DNA of 64,000 nt from Perca fluviatilis (lineage: Eukaryota > Chordata > Actinopteri > Perciformes > Percidae). The stretch spans positions 24,840,607 through 24,904,606 of the forward strand of contig NC_053116.1 in assembly GCF_010015445.1 (NCBI RefSeq), written 5' to 3'. Each line of letters starts with the position of its first letter. The first letter of the stretch is position 1. The notes below the pieces were generated by a model. That model saw nothing but the letters and a program-made list of their open reading frames with translations, was not told the DNA's origin and did no database searches. Shown here piece by piece: positions 23,480-36,715 of this stretch. The position numbers and the translations under genes were made by a program.

Positions 23480-25430
23480 ACACACTCAAACACTTTGAAA
23501 CACACACAGTGGGAAAGGCACTCAGGCTCAACTGTACAGACATTGGGATAAATTCACACACTCACACATCTCTTTTTTTTGGGACGTTCTTGCACACACA
23601 CTCATTCATATAATCATTCATAGACAAGTGTGTGCGGTTTCTATCTCTTTCCCACACACGTACAAACACACACACACGCTCAGTGCTCCACGTGTGAGAA
23701 CAAGGCAGGCGGTGACCCCTCGCAGTCGCAGCCCAAACACAGACAAGAGCCGAGAGAGCATCTGGGAAAAAGAGGAGGGAGGGGGGATGGAGGGTGGGAA
23801 AAAACTAGGCGAAGAGGTGGAGTGGAGTGGAGAGAAGGGAAATGTCTGAGGCAGCAATGCTTTCTGCCATTCAAATGCTCTATTTAGACAGGCAAATGAC
23901 ATTTTCAAAGGCTAATTATCTGCAGTCATGAGATAACTTGCACCCTGTCTAAACCCTTAAGACTGTATAAAGCTAGTATGTTGGAACTGTATCGAATGTA
24001 GGCTGTATTTACAAGTACTGTTAGAATGAGAAGGGTTAGACTAGGGTTAGATCATCTTTTTTTATTCTGTGTGAAAATTAAAGTAAAAAACTAATAATTT
24101 TATAGGATAAGGTAGAATGACATTTAGCAAAATTTGACAAACTACTTTGACAAAAAACTTAGGACTTGCTTGCATTGCTCTCACAGCGAGGTTAATTGCA
24201 GCTCAGCTGCAGCAGAGCCAAGTGGAAACATTAGGTTCGGCTGAATAACAGGTGAATGCAAAGCAGGTCAATACGTAGTCAAGTGTGGGCCTGCCAGCTG
24301 TTCACTCCCTCTGCTCTGCCACCGCACAATGGTGACACACACACACACACACACACATAGATGTTTATGCTTTGCACATAAATAACAGGGGCAGTGTTAA
24401 ACATGTAAACAAGCAAGCAGAAATATATAATTTTATGTATTTCTCTCATTTAATTTCTATTCAGTGAAGCATATACGGAGTAAAGTAAATAATACATTAA
24501 AAAAGTAGTGATACACAGTACATTAACAACTGATAACACTTGAAGGATAAAGCTGGAGTTGTTTATATATTTTTTAATTATTTTTAACAAATCCCATGAA
24601 AAGACCAAAACAATAAGCAGAAAGACACTAAAATGCTCCACAGATAATTCTCTGTGGGGTTGTGTCTATGAGCGACCCCCTTTCCAAAGTATACAAAGTC
24701 TTTTGATTGTTTGTTCATATGAAAAATTCCTTAGAGCAGCTTTTTGCAAAATGAAACTATGTACTGTATTTGTGATTTATTTTTAAAGAGTCATTTTTAA
24801 ATGGTGTGGCTGAGTGCCACATACAGGGTAGGGAAGGTGGTAAGTATTAAGAGATGAACTTTTCATTGAAAATATAATATCAGCCTTACCCTCTAACACT
24901 TTAAAAAACTGAAAAATCTTGCATAAATCAAGAAGAAACTAGAAAATCCTACACAAACGTAGGCCTTGCTGTATGACAAGAAGTTATACTGTATATTCTC
25001 CTGCCAGATCTACCAGATGTCTCTTTCTCTTTTTATTTTTCTCACTTTCTCAGCTACACTTCTCCTTAACTTTCATACACTAACCTCCTTGTCAGGATTT
25101 TTAATCTAGCCTGGTAGTCGTAACTGTTACAAGTTTCGCTGACAACTTAGTTTCACCTAAAAGCCAAATCAAACTGTCTTTAATTTTCTCTTTTCTCTAC
25201 CTGTGTGCCTTTCCTTGTAACCGATACCACACACACACACACACACACTCACACACACTCTGTTTCTCTCTCTCTTAATAGCTGTTTTGCTCTCCTCTCT
25301 CCCCCATTTTCTCTCTCACTCTTCTCCATCACAAGGCTATGACATTGAGGGAATGTGATGTGATGTATTGTAGTGAATAATGTATTCTGCGAGGATTGTA
25401 CAGAGTGCGTAGAGCAGATGGCAGCAGGTT
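23480..25430. other. Intronic sequence with short simple repeats
   Basis: No gene recognised. Short CA runs at 24335-24357 and about 25228-25258; a purine-rich GA block at 23760-23850. Confidence 0.5.
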
Positions 25431-25437
25431 GATCTCG

Positions 25438-25439
<2 letters not shown>

Positions 25440-25471
<32 letters not shown>

Positions 25472-25625
25472 AATGATGACAGCGTGTGTGTGACGTGCGT
25501 ATGAGCATGTGTGTGTGTGTGTGTGTGTGTCTGTATCTGTGTGTGTGTTTGCTCACCCAGAATGGGGGAGGGGACGGAGGAGAAAAAAGGGGGGAGGGAG
25601 AGAGAGTGGGGGTTGGTGTGTATGT
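25440..25625. repeat. (GT)n arrays and GA-rich block
   Basis: GT runs at 25440-25469 and 25508-25530, then a GGGGAGG-type purine block at 25564-25610. Confidence 0.9.
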
Positions 25626-25949
25626 GTGTCTATGTGAGCCTCCTTTGTGAGATAAAACATGCAAATGGTGGATTATTTTAATGCAGTTTTTTTTCTAGAG
25701 CCCTGAGCCTTAATCCTTAAAGCAGTTGAAATGAAAATAGTATATGTTTTCTTTCAAACAGCTGTCTAGGAACGGGATCCTTTGCACAAAAATTTCAGTG
25801 TCAGACCTGAACTGCTCCGTTACGCAGTGGAAGGATCATGGTTGTGACATTTTTCAGATTGAATGGTGATAACAAAGTTGATTGTAAAAATGTTTTGTCT
25901 GTTACTTTGAGTGGACTGCAGATATAAAATATGCGGGTTTTTTTGTAAA

Positions 25950-27544
25950 AACATCAATACTATTCGAATGCTGAAATTACTATTCAATAGTGATTATTTT
26001 TAAATAGGTTGGCTAACGTTAGCTCATCTCCCTCTTCTCATGTCACGTCTGATGAACAATAAGTACGGGAGTGAGAAACACACGGCATTGTGAGATAACG
26101 TTATGTACAGAGTAACGTTAGTACATGGGGAGTGACAGGCTGCGGCTGGAAATCAGAAGAAGGATGGAAAATAGTTTTAACATGACTTTAAAATCGACAT
26201 TCACTGAGCCCAAGTGCTTATGTTATCATTAGTTAGCTAGCTCGTTCTGGTTTCTTAACTGCGTCGCGAGTTATAGGAGTTTAGCTGGGAGCTTCATGGA
26301 GACAGCTAAAGTTAATGTTAGCTACCCTACAGCTATCAGAGTTAGCATCGACTTCATCGATTACCTTCGAGGTTGCTTATAAATCACTAAAATAGTAGTG
26401 GCAGCCCTGTTTGGCTTAGGTATCAATGCTGTTAGCATGGTGGCTAACACTATTGTTACTTAGTTTATGACTCATCGTTTTGGCTGTGCTTTCTAACATG
26501 ATGTCATTGTGCTAACCGAGCACTGTTAGCCTTAACAACCAAGGGGGTAAACGAGCATCTGAAAAGCGTACCTCCTATGGGGTTCATAGGCTAACAAGCC
26601 ATCACCTTCTGCTAGCATTCCATTGACTGACAGTGAATAACTTTACATCTGAAGCGTTTAAATACTATATTTGTCCATTGTTTATTTCTAAAGAAACACG
26701 ACAATGTATAAAAGGCTCCATTATCTTGTATCTCACATTATGGCCCGTAGCAGCTGTTTTTATAAAAATAGGCTAACAATTGTGTCATAACCATGCGACT
26801 TTTTGTCGCACAGTAGATAAATGACCATATAGTCAGGAGAAGCTCGCAGGCAATCGGGGGGACGTGGAGGCATACAATCAAAATGACAAAATAATTAATC
26901 AGAATAATTACCAGAAGTTGCTCCTGCTCCTATGCTCATGGACAGCTCCTACTCATGCTCTCCGTCTCTGCAAGATTGAATGATTCAGATTTCTCTTGGC
27001 ACAACTACCAGAAGACTTACAACTTTAAGACAGGTTGCTCATGTCACATTTACGTCGTCAAGCTCAGTTTGAGGCTGCGCAGCAACCCTCAGCCACCACC
27101 GGAAAAGTGCTTCTAATTGACTTCACTGTTCTCCGTGGAAGTCACTTTGTCCATTTCTTTAACTGTCTATGTTAACAACAGAGCCGCTTCACTAGCTACA
27201 CTTGTTTGATAATGTTACCTTACAGAGTTCTCTCTTGATTTGTGTTTGTCGCTGTGTGCTCGTGGTGGAATATAATGTAAACAGAGAGCGGCGTGCCAGA
27301 AATGCAACGCGCCATGACGTAGATCCCCTTCAAGGCCAGACTGATGTTGGAAGTCCCTCTAGTGGACAGAACGTGTAACAACAACCACATGCGTATAGTG
27401 GCATTGACAATGCATAAGCCTGAGTAGTGTAGTACTTATTTAACAGGCTGCATTTGAGCATTAAATATTCAAATATTATTCGAATATAAAAAATATAACA
27501 AATGAAATTTGAATGGTATTATAGAGGAAGACTGACAGCTCTAG
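25950..27544. mobile_element. Possible large non-autonomous DNA element
   Basis: Between tactattcgaatgctg on the left and attattcgaatat followed by actgacagctctag on the right lies 1.6 kb of distinct composition, including a cluster of GTTAGC/GCTAAC words at 26010-26780. The two attcgaat segments are loosely inverted. I could not define clean terminal repeats or a target duplication, and no frame encodes a transposase. Confidence 0.35.
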
Positions 27545-27666
27545 TTCACATGTGATGAATTCGCATATGTTTGGAGGTTGTCCCAGAAGGGAGGAAGATA
27601 AATAACAAAGTAAAGAAAACAAGAGTTTTCAGAAGGGATAAATAACAGCATAAGCAGTGGCTAAAC

Positions 27667-27675
27667 CACACACAC

Positions 27676-27759
<84 letters not shown>
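27667..27759. repeat. (CA)n microsatellite
   Basis: About 93 bp of CA with one CG interruption. Confidence 0.95.
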
Positions 27760-27764
<5 letters not shown>

Positions 27765-28905
27765 CACACTTTTCTCCAGTATGAAGATGTCTCCTATAGA
27801 TGAAGCTAACAGATGGCAGAATCTATTTTCATTCACTTAGTTTGTATACTTAAGGTTATTCTACAGTTTCCTGCACTTAGCAGAGACTTTGTTTTAAAAT
27901 ATAGGCGACTCTGAGGTTGCACTCACACTGTTTGTGTTTGATGGCTTTATCATTACTCACACAATTATACCACACTGAGATTGTGTAACATTATTTATTC
28001 TCACTGCTTACGTCCATCCTTTTCCTACCTGTTGGGAGCTGGTTGTGTGACGCCCCACTCTTGACTCCCTCAGGGCCGTGAATGCTCATCAGCCATGTGG
28101 CAACAACAAGATATTCAAGGGGGCATGTTCGGCTGTGCAAAGCCGGCAGTAATGTTATGTTACTGAGGCTAGACACCACCACAACAGCACACATCCTTTT
28201 ATTGTATCCTCCCACACCACAGATGCAAAAACAGAGTAAAGGCAAAAACCTTGCTATTGCTTTTTCTATGAAAACATTATATCTATTAATCATTATAAGA
28301 GCTGTTGTGCATGTAAGGATTTTCTTGAAATATCAAGGCAGAAACAGAGTGTTTTAAGCAGTCGGGAGAAGAAAGCTCGTACATCCTTGTCTCTTTCATA
28401 TTAGGGACAGTGAGCATAATTGAGTAAATGTATTTAAGTATTTGAGCGAGCTGATTCAGCCTCTCTGGGATGGTTGATATTGTACTTAGGAAGAATATTG
28501 CCCAAGGCAATTCATTAGTTGTGAATAATTGAGAGGCTTGGATAGTGCTAAGGTGAAATGCCTGTTATTATTTTATGGAGTTTGTGTTCTTAGGGCTCTT
28601 CAGTTTAAAAATATAAAAGATGCACAAGCCTCTCCACAAATTACTCACTGGAAAGATTCACAATGGGCGCTAATGACTAACCATCCGTCTTCCATTGTTT
28701 TCAAGCTCTGTAAAAGTGTTTTGCTGCACCATTATTCTATTTCTGCTATTGGTTGTGTTCTTTTATGTTACAAAGGACGCTATTTAACCCTCATGCTTTT
28801 TACATTTTGTACCAGTATTTTTTTTTTGCTGGTAATTAGGGCTCATCAGCTATTACAGCAGGATACCTTCCAGTGACATTTTATTTTAAATGAATTAAAT
28901 ATCTC
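27760..28905. other. Unique intronic sequence
   Basis: No gene recognised. The open frame at 28529-28876 (115 codons) has no family features. Confidence 0.5.
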
Positions 28906-28907
28906 AA

Positions 28908-28951
28908 GGGGGTGGGAGGGGGGGGGGGGAGAAGAAGAAAAAACCCTTTGT

Positions 28952-28985
<34 letters not shown>

Positions 28986-29030
28986 CGGGGGGGGGAGCCC
29001 AGGAGGGGGGGGTTGGGAAGGGGAAGGGTT
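28908..29030. repeat. Poly-G block, possible assembly artefact
   Basis: Several G runs, the longest 31 G at 28952-28982, with only short breaks up to 29030. Very unlike the AT-rich surroundings. Confidence 0.9.
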
Positions 29031-29602
29031 TACATAGTAAACATTTATTTATTATTAAACACCAGTAGTCTTGGGATGTCTCATTGGCAAACTAATAAAT
29101 CTGCCTCTTGTCAGTGTTGAGTGCACCTGCATAAGCTTGTTTAACCTCAGATGCAAATGTCATTTCTCTACATTAACTTGCATTCTATTTAAGTTTTTAT
29201 CTACTGAAAGGTTTTCTAAAGCTTTCCTTTGAACCCCACACTGTTCTACCTCTTTGTGTCTTTTTTAATTTCTGTGCATGCTTCAGCTCAGATGAACTCT
29301 TATCTGTTAAAAATTGTCACCTTTACTTGCTGGTTTTCCGGTGATGCAACTTAAAGGCCACTGAGGTTTTATTTAACATCTTACACACCCACATACCACC
29401 ACGTGACGAGCAAGAAATGGGGGCTCTTCTAAGGGTCTGATCAGTTGCACTTTGTGCACTATAATAGCATGATGTGTTTAGTCTGTGGTCTGGGCACAAG
29501 AGCTTTTTGTCCTTAACAGGTCTGTAGTTACATAGTGTTTAGGAAAGATGTTGACGCTTGCGGTTGGACTGTTTTTTTTTTAGCCATCGTAGCAGTGTGA
29601 CT

Positions 29603-29964
29603 TAGGGCTATAGAGAAAATCAAATATCACGATATTTTTGACCACATACCTCGATATCGATACCACAACGATATTGTAGTGTTGATTATTGGTGCTTTCA
29701 CAAATTAATATTTACACAATCCTCCCACACCACACCATGAGATAGTCGTGGATATAACGACTAAGTGGGTAGGGGCAAATAACAGAACAGTTACAACAGT
29801 CTGGTAAATTCATAAAATTACATAACTATACTGTAATCCAGCCTTTAAAACCAGTAAAAGACAACACTTATGCCATATTATGATATTACGATATCCAAAA
29901 TCTAAGATGATATCTAGACTCATATCACGATATCGATATAATATCGATATATTGCCCAGCACTA
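29603..29964 (-). mobile_element. hAT-like MITE with TATCGATA-rich ends
   Basis: 362 bp, ends TAGGGCTATAGAG and, read inward from the right, TAGTGCTGGGCAAT. Flanks GTGTGACT (29595-29602) and GCGTGACT (29965-29972) form an 8-bp duplication with one mismatch. The termini are rich in atatcgata words (cgatatcgatacc, cgatatcgatat). I recognise the family as common in percomorph fish, here in reverse to its usual orientation. No coding capacity. Confidence 0.82.
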
Positions 29965-30069
29965 GCGTGACTGCAAGGTGACAGTGGTCCATCCATCTGA
30001 CTGACTGCTAGTCCATTTGTCTTTTCAAAACATTATTTGGTTCAGAGTGTTGAATGGATTTATATTTAG

Positions 30070-30165
30070 AGCAAACATGTGTGGTCCCCAAAGAATAAAT
30101 CCTAATGACTTTGGTTACCACACTTATCATCTGTACCATCAGCAGGTCAAAAGTTCCACAGATTA
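30070..30165 (+). repeat. Fragment of teleost 'tggtcccca' dispersed repeat
   Basis: Contains tgtggtccccaaagaataaa, then tcctaatgactttggtta and accatcagcaggt. The same word order occurs at 41105-41240, so both are copies of one dispersed family. Confidence 0.6.
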
Positions 30166-30169
30166 AACC

Positions 30170-32781
30170 TAATGAGGGAACTCAGACTCATTATACAAAA
30201 TACTCTAAAAATGCTAGTGTACACAGGATAAATCCTTCTGATTTGGATTACAGCATGGCACCACCCACTTTTTACCCGACACATTTTTCAACAATCTAAA
30301 ACTTCTGGTATGTAATGAGCATTTCAGCCTCAATGGGCCACTACTGTGGTTGAATTTGCTGAAATGTTATGCGCTTTTGATTATATGAGCTGATGTTTGC
30401 AGCTCATATTGATAATGTGGGTTATATTAGATTACGAATTATTAATGGACATGCAGTGTAAATCCACTCGTTGCTCCATGATACTCCTCAAGTCTCCAGA
30501 TCCTTGGCTCAGTGCCGGCGTTCAGCCCCACTGTTTTGTAGTGGGTTTGTGTATATGCTTGTCACAGTGTGTGCAAGAGAGTAGGGAGGTGGGCATGGGG
30601 AGGAGGCGTTTCTGGGGTGGAGGGGATGTCAGCTCATTAACCTCCATTCTTCCCCCAGCACAGCACTGCGTAGGGTCAGTGTGTAAGTCTCTTGTCATTA
30701 CCCCTCCCCCTGCACACGTGTGCTGGGCATGATGGGAAGAGCTGAGCAACTGGAGGAAAGGAGGAGGGAAAGGTTCATGAGGCAGGGGGCGGGGGGGGGT
30801 TTGACATGTTCCTTTACAAATGCCCTGCTTGTATTTCACAAACTAAAGCCCCGGCATCTCGTTTCCTTCCCTACTTTTGTCTTCTGTCTCTTCTCTTTCC
30901 CTCCCTGCTGTCTCTCTCTCTAACCACAGGCCCGGTACAGTGTGGGTGAACGAGGGGTTAGGCTCCACACTGCCCACCCTCCAGGCATCAATCCAGCTAG
31001 GAAAAGACTGCCCACTGCTGTGGTGAGATACAGTAGCCAAGCCCCCAATTTCTGAAACCTCTTCTGCTTGTCAGCCAATTGATTTTGAAAGGTGTACGTC
31101 AATACCAGTGGTATTTTGGAGGCTTCAAACTGAGAATATCTAGAGTTGTGATGACATTGCTCATCACAGAGACGAAATATTTATTTCTAACGTCTAACTC
31201 ATGAAAATACCTACAGGAACATGCACATATTGTCCATGCTGTATGTGGAAAACATGGACCACACAACGCAAATATTGCATATATTTGCATTCAAAAACAC
31301 ACTTATGGGGATTTACAGATGATGTCAAAAGTTATTTTTCTTTATTGCAGCAACATATGTGTGAAAGCATGCAAAGGTGCAAAATACGCCCCTGCAGTTG
31401 TTATGGTTGGGTCACGCTGTTTTTGCATCCATAGAAACAAATAAAGTCTGAAATTGAAAGCAAAATTGACATCTTTAGAGTAAATCTTTAAGAGCTTTTT
31501 TATTAATGGTTAATAAATTACTTGATGCAGAATTATTTTACAGTGAAGATACAAATAGTGCCCAAAATATAACACAAATATGTTCTTCAGAAAGCCTGCT
31601 TCTTTTGAATTTCATATCTTTTGTTAAAACTACACTGATAATCTTTTGGACTGTTGATATTGTTGGTGATAATATAGCACACTTTCCTGTTTAGTAAACT
31701 GTTAAGTGTGTTTGTGTTAATATTAATGTGTGTATTACAAGTTCTGTAATTATAAGGTGTTTGAAAGTGAACACACCACAACCATACCATGTTGGTGCAT
31801 GTAGGAGACCCAATCCAACACACAAAAGAATGAACACAAGAATACATCTATCGAAATAGATTAATGTGTTTCCTATACTCATAATGATTTATTTTAGTCA
31901 CTGCCAGAACAGTCAAACTTTAGCCTATTTTCTTATTTTTCCTTTGCTCTTTTATACTTTATTCTGTGCAGAGGCAAGAGAGCAGTAGATTGCAATAAGA
32001 TAACCAATTATATGCTAGAGGAAACCAGACTTTTTCTTCCTGCTGCAGTTATCTCATGCTGCGGTGAGCAGAGGCAAAGGGCTGGGGTAATGTGACATTC
32101 ACTCTGCCCTTTATCTTCTTTCATTGCTGGTTACCCCAGTCAGTTAAAAGTGGCTTGTGCTCTGCATCCTCTCATGCTTCCAGAGAAACCTCACTGACAT
32201 AGACTCACATAGAGACATGCACTTACTGTACGGACACACATATTCTACACGCAGACACACAAATGTGCAAATACATGCACGTTCTTCTCACCTCAGACAG
32301 TGTGAGTGTCAGGTAGACTGGTGGGAAAACCACTTTCCCACTAGTAGCATCCATGTTAAGTATAGCATGACTGCACTTGCTGGGGCTAGTTGCTAATTGC
32401 ATGTGATATTATTATGCAAGATGCTAATAGGGTGTTTCCCAGCACTGGTTAGCAGGCAGGTTGTTGAAGGCCACCGCGGCAGGATGAGGGAGGCCGTGTG
32501 GGTGCCACTTTGGTCTGACATACTTTTTTTGTCATACCTGCACATGCACTCGCACGTGCTGCACAAACTTCCATCTGGTTGCAGATATGTGACACTTACT
32601 GTAGATAGAAAAACGCACATTTTAGCAGAAGTTTTGTCCCCTTTGCCATAGAAGTGCTAAATTCCATAGCTCGCTTTCACAATAACACACTGTATTGTGT
32701 TCCAATGTATTTTGTTGTATGTAAATCTCTGTGGAGGCACGCTCTGTAGAAACAACTTTTCCCTTGTGAGGACAATGAAAT
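30170..32781. other. Intronic sequence, mostly unique
   Basis: No gene recognised. 30590-30800 is GC-rich with a G run near 30789-30798. 32686-32780 (gaggacaatgaaatcaattt near its end) resembles a worn LINE tail. Confidence 0.45.
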
Positions 32782-32789
32782 CAATTTAT

Positions 32790-34024
32790 TAGGGCTGGAA
32801 CAATATGCTTTTGTCCCGATTCGATCCTTTCATGATACATGGGTGCCGAATCGATTTCTATTGTGATTTTTCATTTATTGCGATTCTAGAAGTATTGCAA
32901 TTCAATAGTATTAAGTATTGCGAGTTTCTTTTCATTCTTTAACAAAATCAAAAGTTGAATAATACACATGGGCGTCAGTTTGGTTTGAAATGTGCTGGGG
33001 ACAGAGACGCATTTGGAAGTACATTTCCAGAAGTGCTGGGTAATGATGCAATCCTTTTTTTTTCTCTTTCGCACAGGTCATGTTTGAAAGACGCTGTCCT
33101 GTAGCTTAATAATGAATAAAAACGTATTTTAATGTACGTAAACAATGATCAATGATTACCAAATTTCTCTCTCTTCTCTCTCCTCATAACCACTGAAAAC
33201 TGTCAAAAAATCAAACCCAATGTCCAATTATTATGGACGTTATCTGACATCTGACGTGTTTCTGCTTCACATTTTCAGCAGGGCAGCGGAGCGGCTGTGG
33301 GTTGACTCCCCACGGTTCTCATAGGCTTTATAAGTCATAACGTGAAAAAGCTTAACGTGGTTTAATGTACCTAAACAACGATCAATCATCACCACATTTC
33401 TGGTTAGATTTTTTGACAGTTTTCAGTGGTTATGAGGAGCAATATGAGAGAGAAATTTGGTAATCATTGATCATTGTTTAGGTACAAGCTTTTTCCTCGC
33501 CATAGGTGCCAATGAAGAAGAAAATGTTAATGTGAGATAACTTATAATCGTTGGATTTCGGTTTAGTTCTTTTGACAGGCTTAAGTGTTCATTACAAGAT
33601 ATGGCCATGATAAATTTGGTGCTCATTGATCGTTGTTGAGGTACATTAAACCACGTTAAGCTTTTTCACGTTAAGCAGAATGTCCCGACGCGTACCCTCC
33701 GTCCCCACCGAAATCGATGCCTATGATAATACACTTCTAGAGACAATATATCATGAGACATTTCTAAAAGCTAATTGTTATCTAAAAATAATGCACATCA
33801 CATGTCAGTCAGTCAGTCTGACATTTATTTCATTTGTAAAGAAGTACATAACATGTATTTTCTGGTCTGTTTTACTGGAAACAGATATGATGTAATCGGC
33901 GTCAGCGGTACCGTAGAAACAGAAACTATTTGGGTGAATCATTGGAAAAAATAAAATAAAATATCGATTTTGGGGAAAAGAATCGATTTTAAAAATCGAA
34001 TTTTGATTCTTTTTTTCACCCCTA
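32790..34024. mobile_element. 1.2-kb hAT-like element with aatcgatt-rich ends
   Basis: Starts TAGGGCTGGAACAATATG and ends in TTTTTTTCACCCCTA, so the right end read inward is TAGGGGTGAAAA. Flanks CAATTTAT (32782-32789) and CCATCTAT (34025-34032) agree at 6 of 8 positions, consistent with an old 8-bp duplication. Both ends carry aatcgat words. The centre (33127-33675) is a nest of inverted and direct repeats. No transposase frame. Confidence 0.65.
33127..33675. repeat. Nested fold-back cluster of four related units
   Basis: Unit A (33127-33216, +) pairs with an inverted copy at 33402-33485. Unit B (33339-33395, +) pairs with an inverted copy at 33612-33675. A and B are also similar to each other: both contain ttaatgtac-taaacaa-gatcaat in the same order. 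The pairs overlap in the order A, B, A', B', so the two hairpins cannot both form fully. Confidence 0.85.
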
Positions 34025-34447
34025 CCATCTATAACCTATTTAGCTCTCTGCTACAACACAGACAGACTGATTGTACTGATAATACACAATCAAGATATGT
34101 TGACATACCTGGATCTCTTTGAGAGACCCAATACGTCCAACAGGCAGAGAAGCTTTGCACCTGGATAGATTTTATACAAAAGTACATTTGACTGTTGAAC
34201 AACTAAAGAAACAGAAAATTATATCATTATTTGAAATTATTGCTTTATGAGTTTTTTTTATAGATAGATAAGTCAGAACCCCAAATTTTCTTAAAGTCAT
34301 TGACCTACTCTTATCACGGTGTGAGTTATCATGCGTCACCATCACCGTTTAGATTTTTATCTTGTTGTGAACTCACTAACTCACAGTCAACTTGAGTTCA
34401 TCCTGGAAACAAAACCGTATTTAGCACCACCCCCACCTGGCCTTCCT

Positions 34448-34563
<116 letters not shown>

Positions 34564-34569
34564 AGATCT

Positions 34570-35419
34570 TTTCTCCTCAATCTCTCCTCCCATCTGCTGT
34601 TGACTGTTACTTCTGTTTTGTGGTTGCTCCAGTGCAACAGAAAGTGGATGAATGAGAGCTTCAGTCTGCCTTTTTATTTTTACACATCACAAGGTATAGG
34701 TGAAGCCGGAAGCGGTTGGAACCTGTATTATGTCTTTTGTGGAAAAGGTTTCTTTTTTTCAAACCGATTCTGGTGCTGTATTTGTGTGTTAGTCCATATT
34801 GTTTCAGTGAGGAATGCTTTAGACCTAATCATAACAAACAGAGCTGATGCTCATTAGATGTGAGCCGATGGCTCGCACCATCACTGACAATGAAACAAAA
34901 ATATTTCTTAAACAGAGTCAGCTGGAAAGAGGTAATGCAGATTGTTGTTTAACACTTTTTAAGAAATTTGAGGAAATGCAACACTCTACCGATTCATGTT
35001 TTCAATTCCTCTAACCGAATACTTTCTTGGATGGCACGAGGCCAGGAAATTCCAAACAGAATTCCATCAAAATCCCTTCGACAGATACGAGGAGCTGCTC
35101 TGTATATCTTGTCGATATCTGATCATGCTGCTGACCGGAGCACAGTGTGTCCAGATAAACATAGCCTGTGTTTTGCATATGAAAATGAACCATGTGCAGC
35201 AGATAAAGGTGAGGATACATGAGATGCTGGGCGTTGGTGGATGTGACCCCAGTGCTGCTCCAGAGTGTGCACATGTAGTGTGTGTGTGTGTAGGGTGTGT
35301 GCAGGATCAAACTCTCACACCCAGGAAGAGGCCCTGTTTCCCTTATCTAACGACAACAGAGCATGTGTCGCCATGGCCACAGGCTGCGCTTTTTATGGGC
35401 TTTTGTGTGTTTGTGTATT

Positions 35420-35420
<1 letters not shown>
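34570..35420. other. Unique intronic sequence
   Basis: No gene recognised. The open frame at 34996-35616 is long only because it runs through a GT array into low-complexity sequence. Confidence 0.5.

Positions 35421-35423
<3 letters not shown>

Positions 35424-35483
<60 letters not shown>
35424..35483. repeat. (GT)n microsatellite
   Basis: 60-bp GT run, followed by a 15-16-bp direct duplication (ccatgttcattgtttg twice, 35484-35517). Confidence 0.95.
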
Positions 35484-35484
<1 letters not shown>

Positions 35485-36354
35485 CATGTTCATTGTTTGC
35501 CCATGTTCATTGTTTGCTTGGGGCGTGGTGCAACACCAGAATTGTTACTATATCCTATCCTCTCTCCCTCTTTTTCTCTCCTCCTGCCATGCAACTCTGG
35601 TATCTATCTAACATAGCTTTCTTTCTTTCTTTCTTTCTTTTGTTTCATTATGTCTTTTTCTGCCTTCTTAGCCTTTTGTCTTTTAATCTTTCTCAGTTTA
35701 AGTGTGTGTATACGTGTTTGTGTGCGTCTCTCTCCCTCTCTGTCAGTCTGTCTGTCTATCTGTCTCATCCACTCATCTGGCTTTGAACCAGCAGTGACAA
35801 GTTGGGCAAAAAATTCAAAAATTCAGTGGCACATTGTCTCAGGTTGAGGTTTGTTAGGTCTCTCCTACTGCTTAAATGAACAGAGGATGAGGGAGAAAGA
35901 GATGTAAAAAGAGAAATAAAGAGAGGAGGGGGAAGATGATGAAGGAGGGTGCTCAAACAGGCATACATATTGCATGAGTCCCCCCGCCCACTTTACCACC
36001 ACCACACCCTTTCTTCACAGAATGGCTGTGTACTGTTCTGGGCTTATTAATTCCGCTCGGTGAGAGAATTATTTTTAGAGACTTGGTGTACTGGCAAAGG
36101 CTTTTAAAGTCACAAGTATTACACATTCTGCTTATAGATTTGCTTTTATAAATTGAAAAGTTTGTTGTGGTTGTTCCTTAGTGTGGTACTGTATGTTCTT
36201 TTTAACACTTTTACAGATGTCGAATAGTCTACTTGAATGTTGATTGTATAAAATTAGAATTCTTCCCTTTTTTATTCTCAGCTACATAATGTCATATCCG
36301 GTACCATACTACATGAACTGGAATATGGTCTATGGTATGGTTTTAAAGCCCAGT

Positions 36355-36715
36355 GGTGGAAGCAGTACGATACTTTATTTAATAAACAGTAGTACAGTCC
36401 AATGTAGTATTGCCCATTTCAGAGGATGTCTTATTTGTATAATTAATATGATTTTTAATAATAATGCATCAACCTATAAGCAGCATATTAATGTTGCAGC
36501 TGGTCAAGGTACACTTTCAACTAATTTATATACTTTTGATTAGTTTATTCTATAGCAACTCATCATATTTTACAAGCTGATCATATGTTTTGTATGCAAA
36601 ATTTTAATCTGCAATAACCAGTAACTTGTGGAAAAGAAGAAGAAAGAAAAGAAGAAGAAAGTAGCATATAGTCAAGGTACCGCAAACTTTTACTTAAGCA
36701 AACCTACCTACATAC
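36355..36715 (+). mobile_element. Degenerate hAT-type MITE (cagtggtggaag family)
   Basis: Opens cagtggtggaagcagtac and later has aatgttgcagctggtcaagg and acaagctgatcatatg, wording I recognise from a common fish non-autonomous element. Shares its first bases with the fragment at 5571. The right end (near tttacttaagcaaacc) is worn; no target duplication could be set. Confidence 0.6.

Noticed and set aside
34996..35616. 206-codon open frame
   Set aside because: Its length comes from reading through a GT microsatellite and pyrimidine-rich sequence. No domain or family wording in the non-repeat part.
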